A stretch of 64,000 bases of DNA from Nocardia abscessus (GTDB lineage: Bacteria; Actinomycetota; Actinomycetes; Mycobacteriales; Mycobacteriaceae): contig NZ_JADLQO010000001.1 of the NCBI RefSeq assembly GCF_015477775.1, positions 496,001 to 560,000 of the forward strand, written 5' to 3'. A program made the translations under genes and the position numbers. The notes beneath the pieces are model-generated. The model was not told where the DNA came from, searched no databases, and saw only the letters and a list, made by a program, of their open reading frames with translations. Below, in pieces: positions 45,049-53,729 of this stretch (positions are counted from its first letter, which is position 1; each line of letters starts with the position of its first letter).

Positions 45049-46091
45049 GTCTGCTCGTCGACGGCACCCGGCCCTCCCGCAGGCTCCGAGCGCCCCGGGT
45101 GCCGCCGCGGTTCGACCTCACCCTGAGCGAGAATCCGTTCCCGCCGCTGCCGTCGGTGCTGCGGGCCGTGCACATGACGCTGGCCCACGCCAACCGGTAT
45201 CCGGAGTTCCTGCCGCGTCGGCTGCCGTTGCTGATCGCTCGGCAGGTGGGTGTGCGGGCGGATCAGGTGGTGGTCGGCTCGGGCGCGACCGGCGTGGCAC
45301 TGCAGATCATGCAGACGCTGGCCGCCCCGGGAGCGGAGATCGTCTACAGCGCGCCGACATTCGACGGGTATCCGATCATGGCCGAGATGGCCGGCGTCGA
45401 AGCCGTGCCGGTGCCGCTGGACGCGGCGGGCAACCAGGATTTGCGGGCGATGCGCCGCGCCATCGACCGGCGCACCGCACTGGTCGTGGTGTGCCGTCCG
45501 CACAATCCCACCGGAACGGTGATCACGGCGGACGAGTTGAAGGCGTTCCTGTCCGACATGCCCGCCCGGATTCCGGTGATCCTCGATGAGGCGTACGTGG
45601 AATTCCTCGGCGCCGCCGAGTGCGTCGACCCGCTGGCCCTCATCGCCAGACACCCGAACCTGCTGATCCTGCGTACCTTCTCGAAGGCGTACGGCTTGGC
45701 CGGGCTGCGGATCGGTTACGCCTTCGGCAGGCCCGAGCTGATCGCGCGGGTGGGCAAACTGCAACTGCCGTTCGGGCTGAGCGCCGCGGCGGTGGCCGCG
45801 GTCACCGCCTCCTACGCCGCCCAGCCCGAACTCGCCGCACGGACCCTCCGCATCACCGAGGAGCGAGACGCGCTCCGTGGCGCACTGGTGGCTCGCGGAT
45901 TCGCGATACCGGAGAGCCGCGCGAACTTCCTCTACATTCCCGGGCCCGGCACGAGCACCGCCCTGCGCCGCGCGGGCATCGCCGCGAAGTCCTATCCCGA
46001 CGGCAGCGCCCGGATCGCTGTCGGCGACCCCTCCGCCGACGATGCGGTCCTCCAGGCGCTCACATCAGGTCCGGCTGTCGGAACGTCATAA
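45045..46091 (+). CDS. HisC-like PLP-dependent aminotransferase
   Basis: A 348-residue class I/II aminotransferase. The PLP-binding Lys214 is in LRTFSKAYGLAGLRIGY; HNPTG (153-157) and DEAY (181-184) contact the cofactor. The sequence is close to histidinol-phosphate aminotransferases, but the gene stands in a biosynthetic operon with no other his genes. It probably aminates a keto product of the ThDP/KASIII steps or prepares a 2-oxoacid precursor from an amino acid. Its ATG overlaps the KASIII stop as ATGA. Confidence 0.85.
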   Translation: MSLLVDGTRPSRRLRAPRVPPRFDLTLSENPFPPLPSVLRAVHMTLAHANRYPEFLPRRLPLLIARQVGVRADQVVVGSGATGVALQIMQTLAAPGAEIVYSAPTFDGYPIMAEMAGVEAVPVPLDAAGNQDLRAMRRAIDRRTALVVVCRPHNPTGTVITADELKAFLSDMPARIPVILDEAYVEFLGAAECVDPLALIARHPNLLILRTFSKAYGLAGLRIGYAFGRPELIARVGKLQLPFGLSAAAVAAVTASYAAQPELAARTLRITEERDALRGALVARGFAIPESRANFLYIPGPGTSTALRRAGIAAKSYPDGSARIAVGDPSADDAVLQALTSGPAVGTS

Positions 46092-46315
46092 CCGCGCCCC
46101 GTCGAACAGGCGGGCAACCATCGGGGTTCCGCTCGACATGTCTCGATCCGCAGTGCGGTACCGGCACGATGTCGGCGTGCACCAGAGCGGCCCGCTGAGT
46201 GATCGGACACATGAGCAGCGGGCCTCGGGTTGCCCCGTGCCGGGGCGGCGCTGGTGAACGTCGCGGTCAGCAGCCCGACCGACGCGACCACGGCGGCCCG
46301 TGGCACGAGCGTCGA

Positions 46316-46720
46316 ATGGGTGGTTCGATCGAAGGGATGTGGCCCGAATTCGAGGTGAACGCGGCGCCCGCCCGGGGGACCGCGAGCCGAGTGCTGTTCC
46401 GGTTCGCGCTGGGGCGGCGAGCGTTCGTGCTGCGCCAGACGATCATCGAGCCCGGCGGCAGCAGTGGCTGGCACTATCACGACGGGACGCTGTTCGTGCT
46501 GGTCGCGCGGGGCATGCTCGACCATCCCGGCGCGGATTGCACGCCGGTCACCTATCGGCGCCTGCGAGTCTTCCGAGAGCCGAGCGGGCCGCGCTACCCG
46601 CACGTGGCTCGCAACGTCGCGGCGGTGCCGGTGCTGCTGTGGGTGCTCTACATCACTCCGGTGGGCAGTCCGCTGTCGCACAGCGTCGCGCCGCCGCCCT
46701 GCGCTGCCGACATGCGGTGA
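46316..46720 (+). CDS. Small cupin-domain protein
   Basis: A 134-residue single-domain cupin. The metal-binding motif is visible in SGWHYHDGTLFVLVARGML (His-x-His and later Glu/Asp positions). Cupins serve as isomerases, dioxygenases or binding proteins. The start is uncertain; ATG 46316 or 46337 are both possible. It follows the ThDP-KASIII operon on the same strand after 224 bp and may or may not belong to it. Confidence 0.7.
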   Translation: MGGSIEGMWPEFEVNAAPARGTASRVLFRFALGRRAFVLRQTIIEPGGSSGWHYHDGTLFVLVARGMLDHPGADCTPVTYRRLRVFREPSGPRYPHVARNVAAVPVLLWVLYITPVGSPLSHSVAPPPCAADMR

Positions 46721-46849
46721 CCTGCGTTTCGCTCGAGTGCAGGCAGTAGTTCAGGCGCAGGTCGAACGCGGACGCGGCGTGGTCAGGGGAGCGGCGAGGT
46801 CAGAGGAGCAGAGCGTGAACGCGCGCCAGAGGAACCGCGGCGATCGACT

Positions 46850-47257
46850 TCAGCTCGCGGGCTGGCAGGCGTCACGGAGTGAGCAGGCGCCACAGGAGCT
46901 GCCGCAACCGCCGATCTCGGGAGGCGGGGCGATGGCGTCGGCCGCTTGCGCGGCGGCATTCGCGCCCGCGCCGAGGGTGAACAGCGCGACCACCACGGCG
47001 CCCGCCGCGACAACGAGCGCGACGATCCCGCTGGCGGCCAGCGCGACGAGACCACCGGCGAACAGCAAGGCGCCTGCCGCGATCGACGTGGGCGCGGCGA
47101 CCCGGTTGGCGACGCGGAACGTGTCGTCGGTGGACAGCGCGGCCTCGGTGTGGACCCCGAAGAAACGATTGCGGGGCAACCGCCCGGTCAGCCCGAGCGC
47201 GCCGGTTGTGACGGCCACGACAGCCGGCACGAACAGGACGAGAGCGACGACGAACAC
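46850..47257 (-). CDS. SdpI-like membrane protein with cysteine-rich tail
   Basis: A 135-residue protein with three membrane segments (about 3-24, 55-78, 80-105). RLPRNRFFGVHTEAALSTDDTFRVANR is the SdpI family signature between the first and second. SdpI homologues give immunity to killing factors or act as stress sensors. The C-terminal 18 residues carry Cys118, 122, 125 and 131 (GCGSSCGACSLRDAC), a possible metal site not found in classical SdpI. The GTG start is weakly supported. Divergent from leuS. Confidence 0.78.
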   Translation of the reverse strand: MFVVALVLFVPAVVAVTTGALGLTGRLPRNRFFGVHTEAALSTDDTFRVANRVAAPTSIAAGALLFAGGLVALAASGIVALVVAAGAVVVALFTLGAGANAAAQAADAIAPPPEIGGCGSSCGACSLRDACQPAS

Positions 47258-47420
47258 CCATGCAGGCTAGCGCATCGGCGCCGAGCGGCCGCCGACGGGC
47301 GGCCCCGGCGGGGAACCGGGTCCAAGTCCAGGCCAGCCCGATTTTCGGTCCTGCAGCGGGGACGTTCTACCCTGATAGACGAAGTTTGTCGGGGATCGGC
47401 GACCACAAGAAGGCAGGACC

Positions 47421-50267
47421 GTGCAGGACACACGTGCAACCGAAAGCGATGTACCAGAGCACCGGTACAACGCGGAGCTTGCCGGCCGCATCGAGCGCCG
47501 GTGGCAGCGGGCGTGGGACGAGCGCGGAACCTTCCATGCGCCGAACCCGGTCGGGCCGCTGTCGGGCCCCACTCCGGCCGACAAGTTGTTCATCCAGGAC
47601 ATGTTCCCGTACCCGTCGGGCGCGGGCCTGCACGTCGGGCATCCGCTCGGCTACATCGCCACGGACGTCTTCGCGCGCTACCACCGGATGCACGGCCGCA
47701 ACGTGCTGCACGCCCTGGGTTACGACGCCTTCGGCCTGCCCGCCGAGCAGTACGCGGTGCAGACCGGCGCGCACCCGCGCGACACCACCGAGTCCAACAT
47801 CGCCACGATGCAGCGCCAGCTGGACCGCCTCGGCCTCGGTCACGACCGCCGCCGCTCGTTCTCGACCACCGATCCGGAGTACTACCGCTGGACGCAGTGG
47901 ATCTTCCTGCGGATCTACAACGCCTGGTACGACACGGAACTGAACCGGGCGCGCACGATCGCCGAGCTGGCGGCCGAATTCACGTCCGGCGCACGGGCCG
48001 TCCCCGGCGGCAAGTCCTGGGACACGATGTCGCCCGCCGAGCGTGGCGCGCTGCTGGACTCGTATCGCCTGGTGTATCAGACCGATTCGGTGGTCAACTG
48101 GTGTCCCGGTCTCGGCACCGTGCTGGCCAACGAAGAAGTCACCGCCGACGGCCGCAGCGAACGCGGCAACTTCCCGGTGTTCCGTAAGCGGCTGCGGCAG
48201 TGGATGATGCGCATCACCGCCTATTCCGATCGACTGGTGGACGACCTGGACCGGTTGGACTGGCCGGAGAACGTGAAGGCCATGCAGCGCAACTGGATCG
48301 GACGATCCCGCGGCGCGCAGGTGAAGTTCGACGCCGACGGCGAGCAGATCGAGGTATTCACCACCCGGCCCGACACCTTGTTCGGCGCCACCTACGTGGT
48401 GCTCGCCCCCGAACACGAGTTGGTCGACAAGCTGACCGCGGCCGCGTGGCCTGCGGGCACCGACCCGCGGTGGACCAACGAGGGCGCCGCCACACCGGCC
48501 GATGCCGTGGCCGCCTACCGCAAGTCGATCGCGGCCAAGTCCGATCTGGAGCGCCAGGAGAACAAGGAGAAGACCGGCGTCTTCCTGGGCAACTACGCGA
48601 TCAACCCGGCCAACGGCAAGGCCGTGCCCATCTTCATCGCCGACTACGTGCTCAGCAGCTACGGCACCGGCGCGATCATGGCCGTGCCCGGCCACGATCA
48701 CCGCGACTGGGAATTCGCGACCGTCCTCGGCCTGCCGATCATCGAGGTCATCAGCGGGGGCGACCTGGAGAAGGGTGCGCATGCCGGCGAGGGCGCGCTG
48801 GTGAACTCCGACTACCTCGACGGCATGCCCGTCGAGGAGGCCAAAGCGGCGATGATCGCCCGGCTCGAGGCCGACGGCCACGGCAAGGGCACCATCCAGT
48901 ACAAGCTGCGCGACTGGTTGTTCGCGCGCCAGCGCTACTGGGGTGAGCCGTTCCCGATCGTGTACGACGAGCATGGCGCCCCCCACGCGTTGCCGGAGTC
49001 CATGCTGCCGGTGTCGCTGCCGGAGCTGGACGATTTCGCCCCGGTGACCTTCGATCCCGACGACGCGGATTCCGAGCCGTCCCCGCCGCTGGCCAAGGCG
49101 ACCGACTGGGTGGAAGTCGAACTGGACCTGGGCGACGGGCCGAAGCGCTACCGCAGGGACACCAATGTCATGCCGCAGTGGGCGGGCAGTTCCTGGTACG
49201 AGATCCGCTACGCCGACCCGACGAACGCGGACACCTTCTGCGCCAAGGAGAACGAGGCGTACTGGCTGGGCCCGCGCCCGGAGGTCGGTGGGGAGAACGA
49301 TCCGGGCGGCGTCGACCTGTACGTCGGCGGCGTCGAGCACGCGGTGCTGCACCTGCTGTATGCCCGCTTCTGGCAGAAGGTGCTCTACGACCTGGGTGAC
49401 GTCTCCGCGAGCGAGCCGTACCGGCGGCTGTTCAACCAGGGCTACATCCAGGCGCACGCCTACACCGACGAGCGCGGCGCGTACGTGCCCGCCGCCGAGG
49501 TGCTCGAGCGCGACGGCAAGTTCTTCTGGACCGACGCCACCGGCAGCGAGATCCCGGTGTTCCAGGAATACGGCAAGATCGGGAAGTCGCTGAAGAACGC
49601 CATCTCGCCGGACGAGATGTGCGATCTGTACGGCGCGGACACCTTCCGCTTCTACGAGATGGCGATGGGTCCGCTGGACACTTCGCGGCCGTGGGCGACC
49701 AAGGACGTCGTCGGGGCGCACCGGTTCCTGCAGCGCGCATGGCGCCTGGTGGTGAACGAGGAGACCGGCGCGCTGCGGGTCACCGACGCCACGCCTAGGG
49801 AGGAGACGCTGCGCCTGCTGCACAAGACGATCGCGGGCGTGGACGAGGATTTCGCCGCGCTGCGCGACAACACGGCGGGCGCCAAGCTGATCGAGCTGAC
49901 CAACCACCTGACCAAGAGCTACCCCGACGGCGCGCCGCGCTCGGTGGTGGAGCCGCTGGTGCTGATGCTGGCGCCGCTGGCCCCGCACATCGCCGAGGAG
50001 CTGTGGGAGCGGCTGGGCCACACCAAGTCCCTGGCGCACGGCCCGTTCCCGGTCGCCGATCCCGCGCTGCTGGTGGACGAGTCGGTGGAATACCCGATCC
50101 AGATGAACGGCAAGGTGCGCAGCCGGATTCAGGTGCCCGCGGACGCCGACAACGCGACGATCGAGGCGGCCGCACTGGCGGACGAGAAGATCGCCGCGCT
50201 GCTGAACGGCGCCGCGCCGCGCAAGCTGATCGTGGTACCGGGGCGGTTGGTGAATATCGTCGCCTGA
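47421..50267 (+). CDS. leuS: Leucyl-tRNA synthetase
   Basis: A 948-residue class I synthetase that charges tRNA-Leu. The HIGH motif is in [16 protein letters not shown] (HVGH near residue 72), and the KMSKS motif reads KIGKS (about 718-722) in [15 protein letters not shown], similar to the mycobacterial form. The CP1 editing domain lies between ([11 protein letters not shown]). The GTG start gives the normal length. Its stop codon lies in a duplicated 20-bp sequence. No T-box leader is visible upstream. Confidence 0.98.
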   Translation: MQDTRATESDVPEHRYNAELAGRIERRWQRAWDERGTFHAPNPVGPLSGPTPADKLFIQDMFPYPSGAGLHVGHPLGYIATDVFARYHRMHGRNVLHALGYDAFGLPAEQYAVQTGAHPRDTTESNIATMQRQLDRLGLGHDRRRSFSTTDPEYYRWTQWIFLRIYNAWYDTELNRARTIAELAAEFTSGARAVPGGKSWDTMSPAERGALLDSYRLVYQTDSVVNWCPGLGTVLANEEVTADGRSERGNFPVFRKRLRQWMMRITAYSDRLVDDLDRLDWPENVKAMQRNWIGRSRGAQVKFDADGEQIEVFTTRPDTLFGATYVVLAPEHELVDKLTAAAWPAGTDPRWTNEGAATPADAVAAYRKSIAAKSDLERQENKEKTGVFLGNYAINPANGKAVPIFIADYVLSSYGTGAIMAVPGHDHRDWEFATVLGLPIIEVISGGDLEKGAHAGEGALVNSDYLDGMPVEEAKAAMIARLEADGHGKGTIQYKLRDWLFARQRYWGEPFPIVYDEHGAPHALPESMLPVSLPELDDFAPVTFDPDDADSEPSPPLAKATDWVEVELDLGDGPKRYRRDTNVMPQWAGSSWYEIRYADPTNADTFCAKENEAYWLGPRPEVGGENDPGGVDLYVGGVEHAVLHLLYARFWQKVLYDLGDVSASEPYRRLFNQGYIQAHAYTDERGAYVPAAEVLERDGKFFWTDATGSEIPVFQEYGKIGKSLKNAISPDEMCDLYGADTFRFYEMAMGPLDTSRPWATKDVVGAHRFLQRAWRLVVNEETGALRVTDATPREETLRLLHKTIAGVDEDFAALRDNTAGAKLIELTNHLTKSYPDGAPRSVVEPLVLMLAPLAPHIAEELWERLGHTKSLAHGPFPVADPALLVDESVEYPIQMNGKVRSRIQVPADADNATIEAAALADEKIAALLNGAAPRKLIVVPGRLVNIVA

Positions 50268-50310
50268 GGGCGAATCACACGGCCTGAGGGCGAATCACAC
50301 GGCCTGAGGC
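50262..50310. repeat. 20-bp tandem duplication at the leuS stop
   Basis: GCCTGAGGGCGAATCACACG occurs twice head to tail and begins a third time (GCCTGAGGC). The first copy contains the leuS stop codon. It looks like a recent slippage duplication and has no coding effect. Confidence 0.85.
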
Positions 50311-50322
50311 GGATCCCTTGCT

Positions 50323-50373
50323 CGCTCGTCCCTCCCCGTGCCGTACGGGGACGGGGAGGGACGGTAACGAGCG
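50323..50373. terminator. Strong interrupted hairpin downstream of leuS
   Basis: CGCTCGTCCCTCCCCGT pairs with ACGGGGAGGGACG and, after a GTA bulge, with ACGAGCG. The loop is 11 nt. It lies between leuS and the convergent SDR gene and is the likely terminator for both. Confidence 0.78.
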
Positions 50374-50541
50374 AACTCGACCGGGATCTGAACCGGTGTG
50401 GTCGCTCCGGCGAAGCACAGGTAGAAGGCGACGTCCGTGAGCCGGAGGCCGGACGCGACCGGATCGATCCGAGCGACGAATACGACGGCGACCGGATATC
50501 GCCGCAGCACGCACGTGTGGGCGGAGTTGGGTGCGAGGCGC

Positions 50542-51231
50542 TCAGTAGGGCCGGAGCACGACCTCGGTGGGGTGCGCGTCACGCGGGGTGTCGATGGCGG
50601 AACGCACCGTGTAAGCCACCGTTTCGGGGGTGAGGAACTCCTCGGCTCGGTATTCGCGTCCCTCCCCCGCGATGATCTCCCGCTGCATGTCGGTGTCGAT
50701 GCGGCCCGGATGGATCGAGGTCACCCGCAGCTGCGGCTCTTCCAGCCGCAGCGCGTCACCGAAGGCGCGCAGCCCGAACTTGCTCGCGGCGTACGAGGCC
50801 CAGCCCGCGTTCGCGCGCAACCCCGCACCCGAGTTGATCAGCACCACATGACCTTGCCCTGCCCGCAGCGCGGGCAGCAGCAACCTGGTGAGTTCGGCCA
50901 CCGCGATGAGGTTCGCTTCCAAAGTATTCCGCCACTGCTCCACCGTGGAACCGGCGATCGTGCCGAGATCGGCGATGCCCGCGTTGTGCACCAGGACGTT
51001 CAGGCTCCGGATCGGCGCGACCGCCGCGGCGACAGTGGCGTAATCGGTCAGCTCGACCGGCCAGCCCTGCGCACCGGGCAGCTCCGCCAGAATGTCGCGC
51101 AGCGACTCCCCCGATCGCGCGCCGAGCAGCAGGTCGTGCGTGGGTGCGAGTTCGCGGGCTATCGCGGCGCCGAGGCCGCGGCTGGCACCGGTGATCAGGG
51201 CGGTCGGTTTCGGGGTCGCGGCCGAAGTCAT
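50542..51231 (-). CDS. Short-chain dehydrogenase/reductase (SDR)
   Basis: A 229-residue short SDR with ALITGASRGLGAAIA at the N-terminus, LVHNAGIADLG, the active-site Ser (INSGAGLRA) and YAASKFGLRAF. It ends with a short substrate-binding part, as in small cytosolic SDRs of the YbbO type. ATG 51231 follows GGTGGGG; a GTG nine bases upstream is possible. The substrate is unknown. Confidence 0.88.
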   Translation of the reverse strand: MTSAATPKPTALITGASRGLGAAIARELAPTHDLLLGARSGESLRDILAELPGAQGWPVELTDYATVAAAVAPIRSLNVLVHNAGIADLGTIAGSTVEQWRNTLEANLIAVAELTRLLLPALRAGQGHVVLINSGAGLRANAGWASYAASKFGLRAFGDALRLEEPQLRVTSIHPGRIDTDMQREIIAGEGREYRAEEFLTPETVAYTVRSAIDTPRDAHPTEVVLRPY

Positions 51232-51459
51232 GGGCCCCACCGTAACCGGCTGTGTGAGTAAGGCGTAAAAACCCGTAGCACTGGACGAACGACTGGCGAT
51301 GCGGGCTGAATCGAGGTGAGAATCTCGAGCAGCGAATCACGGACGGGGTATTCGAGAGTGCGAACCGCCGAACACGAACCGGCCACGGGCCGATGGGATG
51401 GGGACGAAACGGATGCCGCTGAGCGGGCATATCTGCGAGTGACATCGCAGAATAGGGGG

Positions 51460-52797
51460 ATGGCACATCCGGGCTTCACCCCGACCCAGCTCGCGGCCCG
51501 CGCTGCCTACCTGCTGCGCGGGAACGATCTGGGCACGATGACCAGCGCGGCGCCGCGGCTGTACCCGCACATGTGGAGCTGGGACGCGGCCTTCGTCGCG
51601 GTCGGGCTGGCGCCGCTGAGCGTGGAGCGGGCGGTGGTCGAGCTGGACACCCTGCTCTCGGCGCAGTGGAAGAACGGCATGATCCCGCACATCGTCTTCG
51701 CCAACGGTGTGGACGGCTACTTCCCCGGCCCGGCCCGCTGGGAGTGCCGCAGGCTTGCCGCCAACGCGCCGGACGGCCCGGACACCTCGGGAATCACCCA
51801 ACCGCCCGTGCATGCCATCGCGGTGCAGCGGATTCTGGATCATTCGCGCAGGCACGGCCGCAGTACCAGGGCCGTGGCCGAAGAGTTCCTCAACCGGCGG
51901 TGGCCGGATCTGGTGCGCTGGCACCGCTGGCTGGCGCATGCCCGCGATCCCAAGGAGACCGGCCGGATCACGCTGTATCACGGCTGGGAGTCCGGGATGG
52001 ACAACTCACCGCGCTGGGATCGCGCCTACGAGCACGTGGTCCCTGGCGACCTGCCGCCCTACCGTCGCGAGGACGTGCTGGTGGTGTCCGATCCGACCCA
52101 GCGCCCCACCGACCGCGAGTACGACCGCTACCTGTGGCTGGTCGAGCAGATGCGCCGGGCAGGCTACGACGACTACCAGCTGGCCTCGACCATGAGTTTC
52201 GCCGTCGAGGACGTGTTCGTCACCGGGATCTTCGCGCTGGCCTGCGAGGTCCTGGCCAATATCGGCGAGGAGTACAAGCAGCCCCATGCCGACGTGCGCG
52301 ATCTCTACACGTGGGCCGACCGTTTCCGCGCGGGCGTCGTCGCGACCGCAGACGCCCGCACCGGCGCGGCCCGCGACTTCGACGTGCGGTTGCAACGGTG
52401 GATCAACACCGAGACGCTCTCGATGTTCGCGCCGTTGCTGTGCGGTGGCCTCCCGCGCGACACCGAGCGCAGCTTGCTGCGGTTGTTCGAGGGCCCGCGC
52501 TTCTGCGGGCACCCGGACCTGCGCTACGCGCTACCGCCCTCGACCTCCCCGGTGTCCAAGGATTTTCGCTCCCGGGAGTATTGGCGCGGGCCGGTCTGGC
52601 CGGTGATGAGCTGGCTGTTCTCCTGGGTCTTCGCCAGGCGCGGCTGGGCGGAGCGCTCGTTCATGCTGCGCGCGGAGGGCTTGCGCCAGGCCAGTGACGG
52701 CAGCTTCGCCGAGTACTACGAGCCGTTCACGGGCGAACCGCTCGGCAGCATGCAGCAGTCGTGGACGGCGGCGTCGGTGCTGGATTGGCTGGGGTGA
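51460..52797 (+). CDS. ggh: Glucosylglycerate hydrolase (GH63 family)
   Basis: A 445-residue (alpha/alpha)6 glycosidase. It begins with GNDLGTMTSAAPRLYPHMWSW and has GWESGMDNSPRWDRAYE and SFAEYYEPFTGEPLG, matching mycobacterial GgH over the full length. The Asp181 and Glu418 seen here fall where the catalytic Asp182 and Glu419 of M. hassiacum GgH are reported (from memory). The enzyme splits the compatible solute glucosylglycerate into glucose and glycerate, used when nitrogen returns. ATG 51460 gives the normal length. Upstream frame extends but is poor in coding signal. Confidence 0.87.
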   Translation: MAHPGFTPTQLAARAAYLLRGNDLGTMTSAAPRLYPHMWSWDAAFVAVGLAPLSVERAVVELDTLLSAQWKNGMIPHIVFANGVDGYFPGPARWECRRLAANAPDGPDTSGITQPPVHAIAVQRILDHSRRHGRSTRAVAEEFLNRRWPDLVRWHRWLAHARDPKETGRITLYHGWESGMDNSPRWDRAYEHVVPGDLPPYRREDVLVVSDPTQRPTDREYDRYLWLVEQMRRAGYDDYQLASTMSFAVEDVFVTGIFALACEVLANIGEEYKQPHADVRDLYTWADRFRAGVVATADARTGAARDFDVRLQRWINTETLSMFAPLLCGGLPRDTERSLLRLFEGPRFCGHPDLRYALPPSTSPVSKDFRSREYWRGPVWPVMSWLFSWVFARRGWAERSFMLRAEGLRQASDGSFAEYYEPFTGEPLGSMQQSWTAASVLDWLG

Positions 52798-52824
52798 GCT
52801 CCGCGGATAGTTCTGACACCCCAT

Positions 52825-52842
52825 TTGTCACACTGGTAACAA
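52825..52842. promoter_or_regulatory. TTGTCAC-N4-GTAACAA dyad upstream of the lysozyme gene
   Basis: TTGTCACACTGGTAACAA lies 29-46 bp before the ATG of the GH25 gene. Its arms and spacer length equal those of the site at 29289-29306. The two target genes both act in the cell wall, so one regulator probably binds both; the identity (for example MtrA) is not shown by sequence. Confidence 0.55.
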
Positions 52843-52870
52843 TCAGAGCGAATGGCTATCGTCGTCCGGC

Positions 52871-53608
52871 ATGGACACCTGGAGGTCGACCACCCGCCGC
52901 GTTGCGGCGCTGTCACTGATCACGCTGTCCGGTATCCTCGTCGCCACGCCCGCGGCCGCCGCTCCGACCGGCCCGGACGTCTCCTCCTGGCAGCACACCG
53001 GCGGAAGCATGATCGACTGGTTCGCGGTCAAGCGTTCCGGCCACGGCTTCGCCATGGTCAAAGCCACCGAGGGGCTCAGCTATGTCAACCCGTACTTCGT
53101 GCCCGACAGCCTGCTGATGCGCGCGGCGGGCCTGGCGCGCGGCACCTACCACTACGCCCGGCCCAACCTGCCGCCCGAACCGCAGGCCGCGATGTACGCG
53201 GCGGTGGTGCTGGGCCAGAACGGACCACTCGACCTGCCGCCGGTCCTGGACTTGGAGGACTCCGGCGGTCTCGGCCCAGCCGCCCTGATCGACTGGACCC
53301 GCCGCTACCTGACCACCGTGCGAACGCTCACCGGGCGCGTCCCGATCGTCTACACCTATCCCAACTTCTGGCGCACCGCGATGGCCGACACCGCCGAGTT
53401 CGCCGACTACCCCCTCTGGATCGCCGACTACCGCGGCAACGATCGACCCGAGGTCCCCGGCGGATGGTCCACCTGGACGTTCTGGCAGACCACCGACAGC
53501 GGCAGCATCCCCGGCATCGCGGGTCGCGTCGACGTCAACGTATACAGCGGCGCCCAAGGCGATTTCGCCCGATTCGCGAACATGAGCGGCGTCACCGGCA
53601 GCGGCTGA
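52871..53608 (+). CDS. Secreted GH25 lysozyme
   Basis: A 245-residue exported muramidase. The signal peptide ends near residue 30 (ILVATPAAAAPTG). The GH25 fold follows: GPDVSSWQ (Asp36), KATEGLSYVNPYF, LPPVLDLEDSGG (catalytic Asp/Glu) and WTFWQTTDSGSIPGIAGRVDVN. It should cut peptidoglycan between MurNAc and GlcNAc. A perfect hairpin follows the gene, and the TTGTCAC-N4-GTAACAA site precedes it. Confidence 0.93.
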   Translation: MDTWRSTTRRVAALSLITLSGILVATPAAAAPTGPDVSSWQHTGGSMIDWFAVKRSGHGFAMVKATEGLSYVNPYFVPDSLLMRAAGLARGTYHYARPNLPPEPQAAMYAAVVLGQNGPLDLPPVLDLEDSGGLGPAALIDWTRRYLTTVRTLTGRVPIVYTYPNFWRTAMADTAEFADYPLWIADYRGNDRPEVPGGWSTWTFWQTTDSGSIPGIAGRVDVNVYSGAQGDFARFANMSGVTGSG

Positions 53609-53622
53609 CCGCCTGCCACACG

Positions 53623-53662
53623 AGTGGAGCCGCTACCCGCCCAGTCGGGTAGCGGCTCCACT
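53623..53662. terminator. Perfect 17-bp hairpin between the lysozyme gene and phoX
   Basis: AGTGGAGCCGCTACCCG pairs exactly with CGGGTAGCGGCTCCACT across a 6-nt loop. It separates two convergent genes and should terminate both. Confidence 0.85.
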
Positions 53663-53729
53663 GTGGGAAGAGCCGCGGATCGGTGTCGGCCGTGGTTGCA
53701 GGGGCCGGTCGGGCGCCGCGGCTGTGGTA

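Noticed and set aside
47258-47420. Possible T-box leader of leuS
   Set aside because: I looked for the conserved T-box sequence and a terminator hairpin before the start and found neither.
49570-49590. KIGKS in place of KMSKS in leucyl-tRNA synthetase
   Set aside because: Close variants of this motif are normal in the mycobacterial type of the enzyme, so it is not an anomaly.
47367-50039. Long minus-strand open frame antisense to leuS (890 codons)
   Set aside because: leuS is certain from its motifs; the opposite frame is compositionally biased and has no ribosome site.
50295-50582. Minus-strand frame of 95 codons after leuS with a hydrophobic middle
   Set aside because: It overlaps the end of the SDR gene and runs through the leuS terminator hairpin and the tandem repeat, so it is probably not translated.
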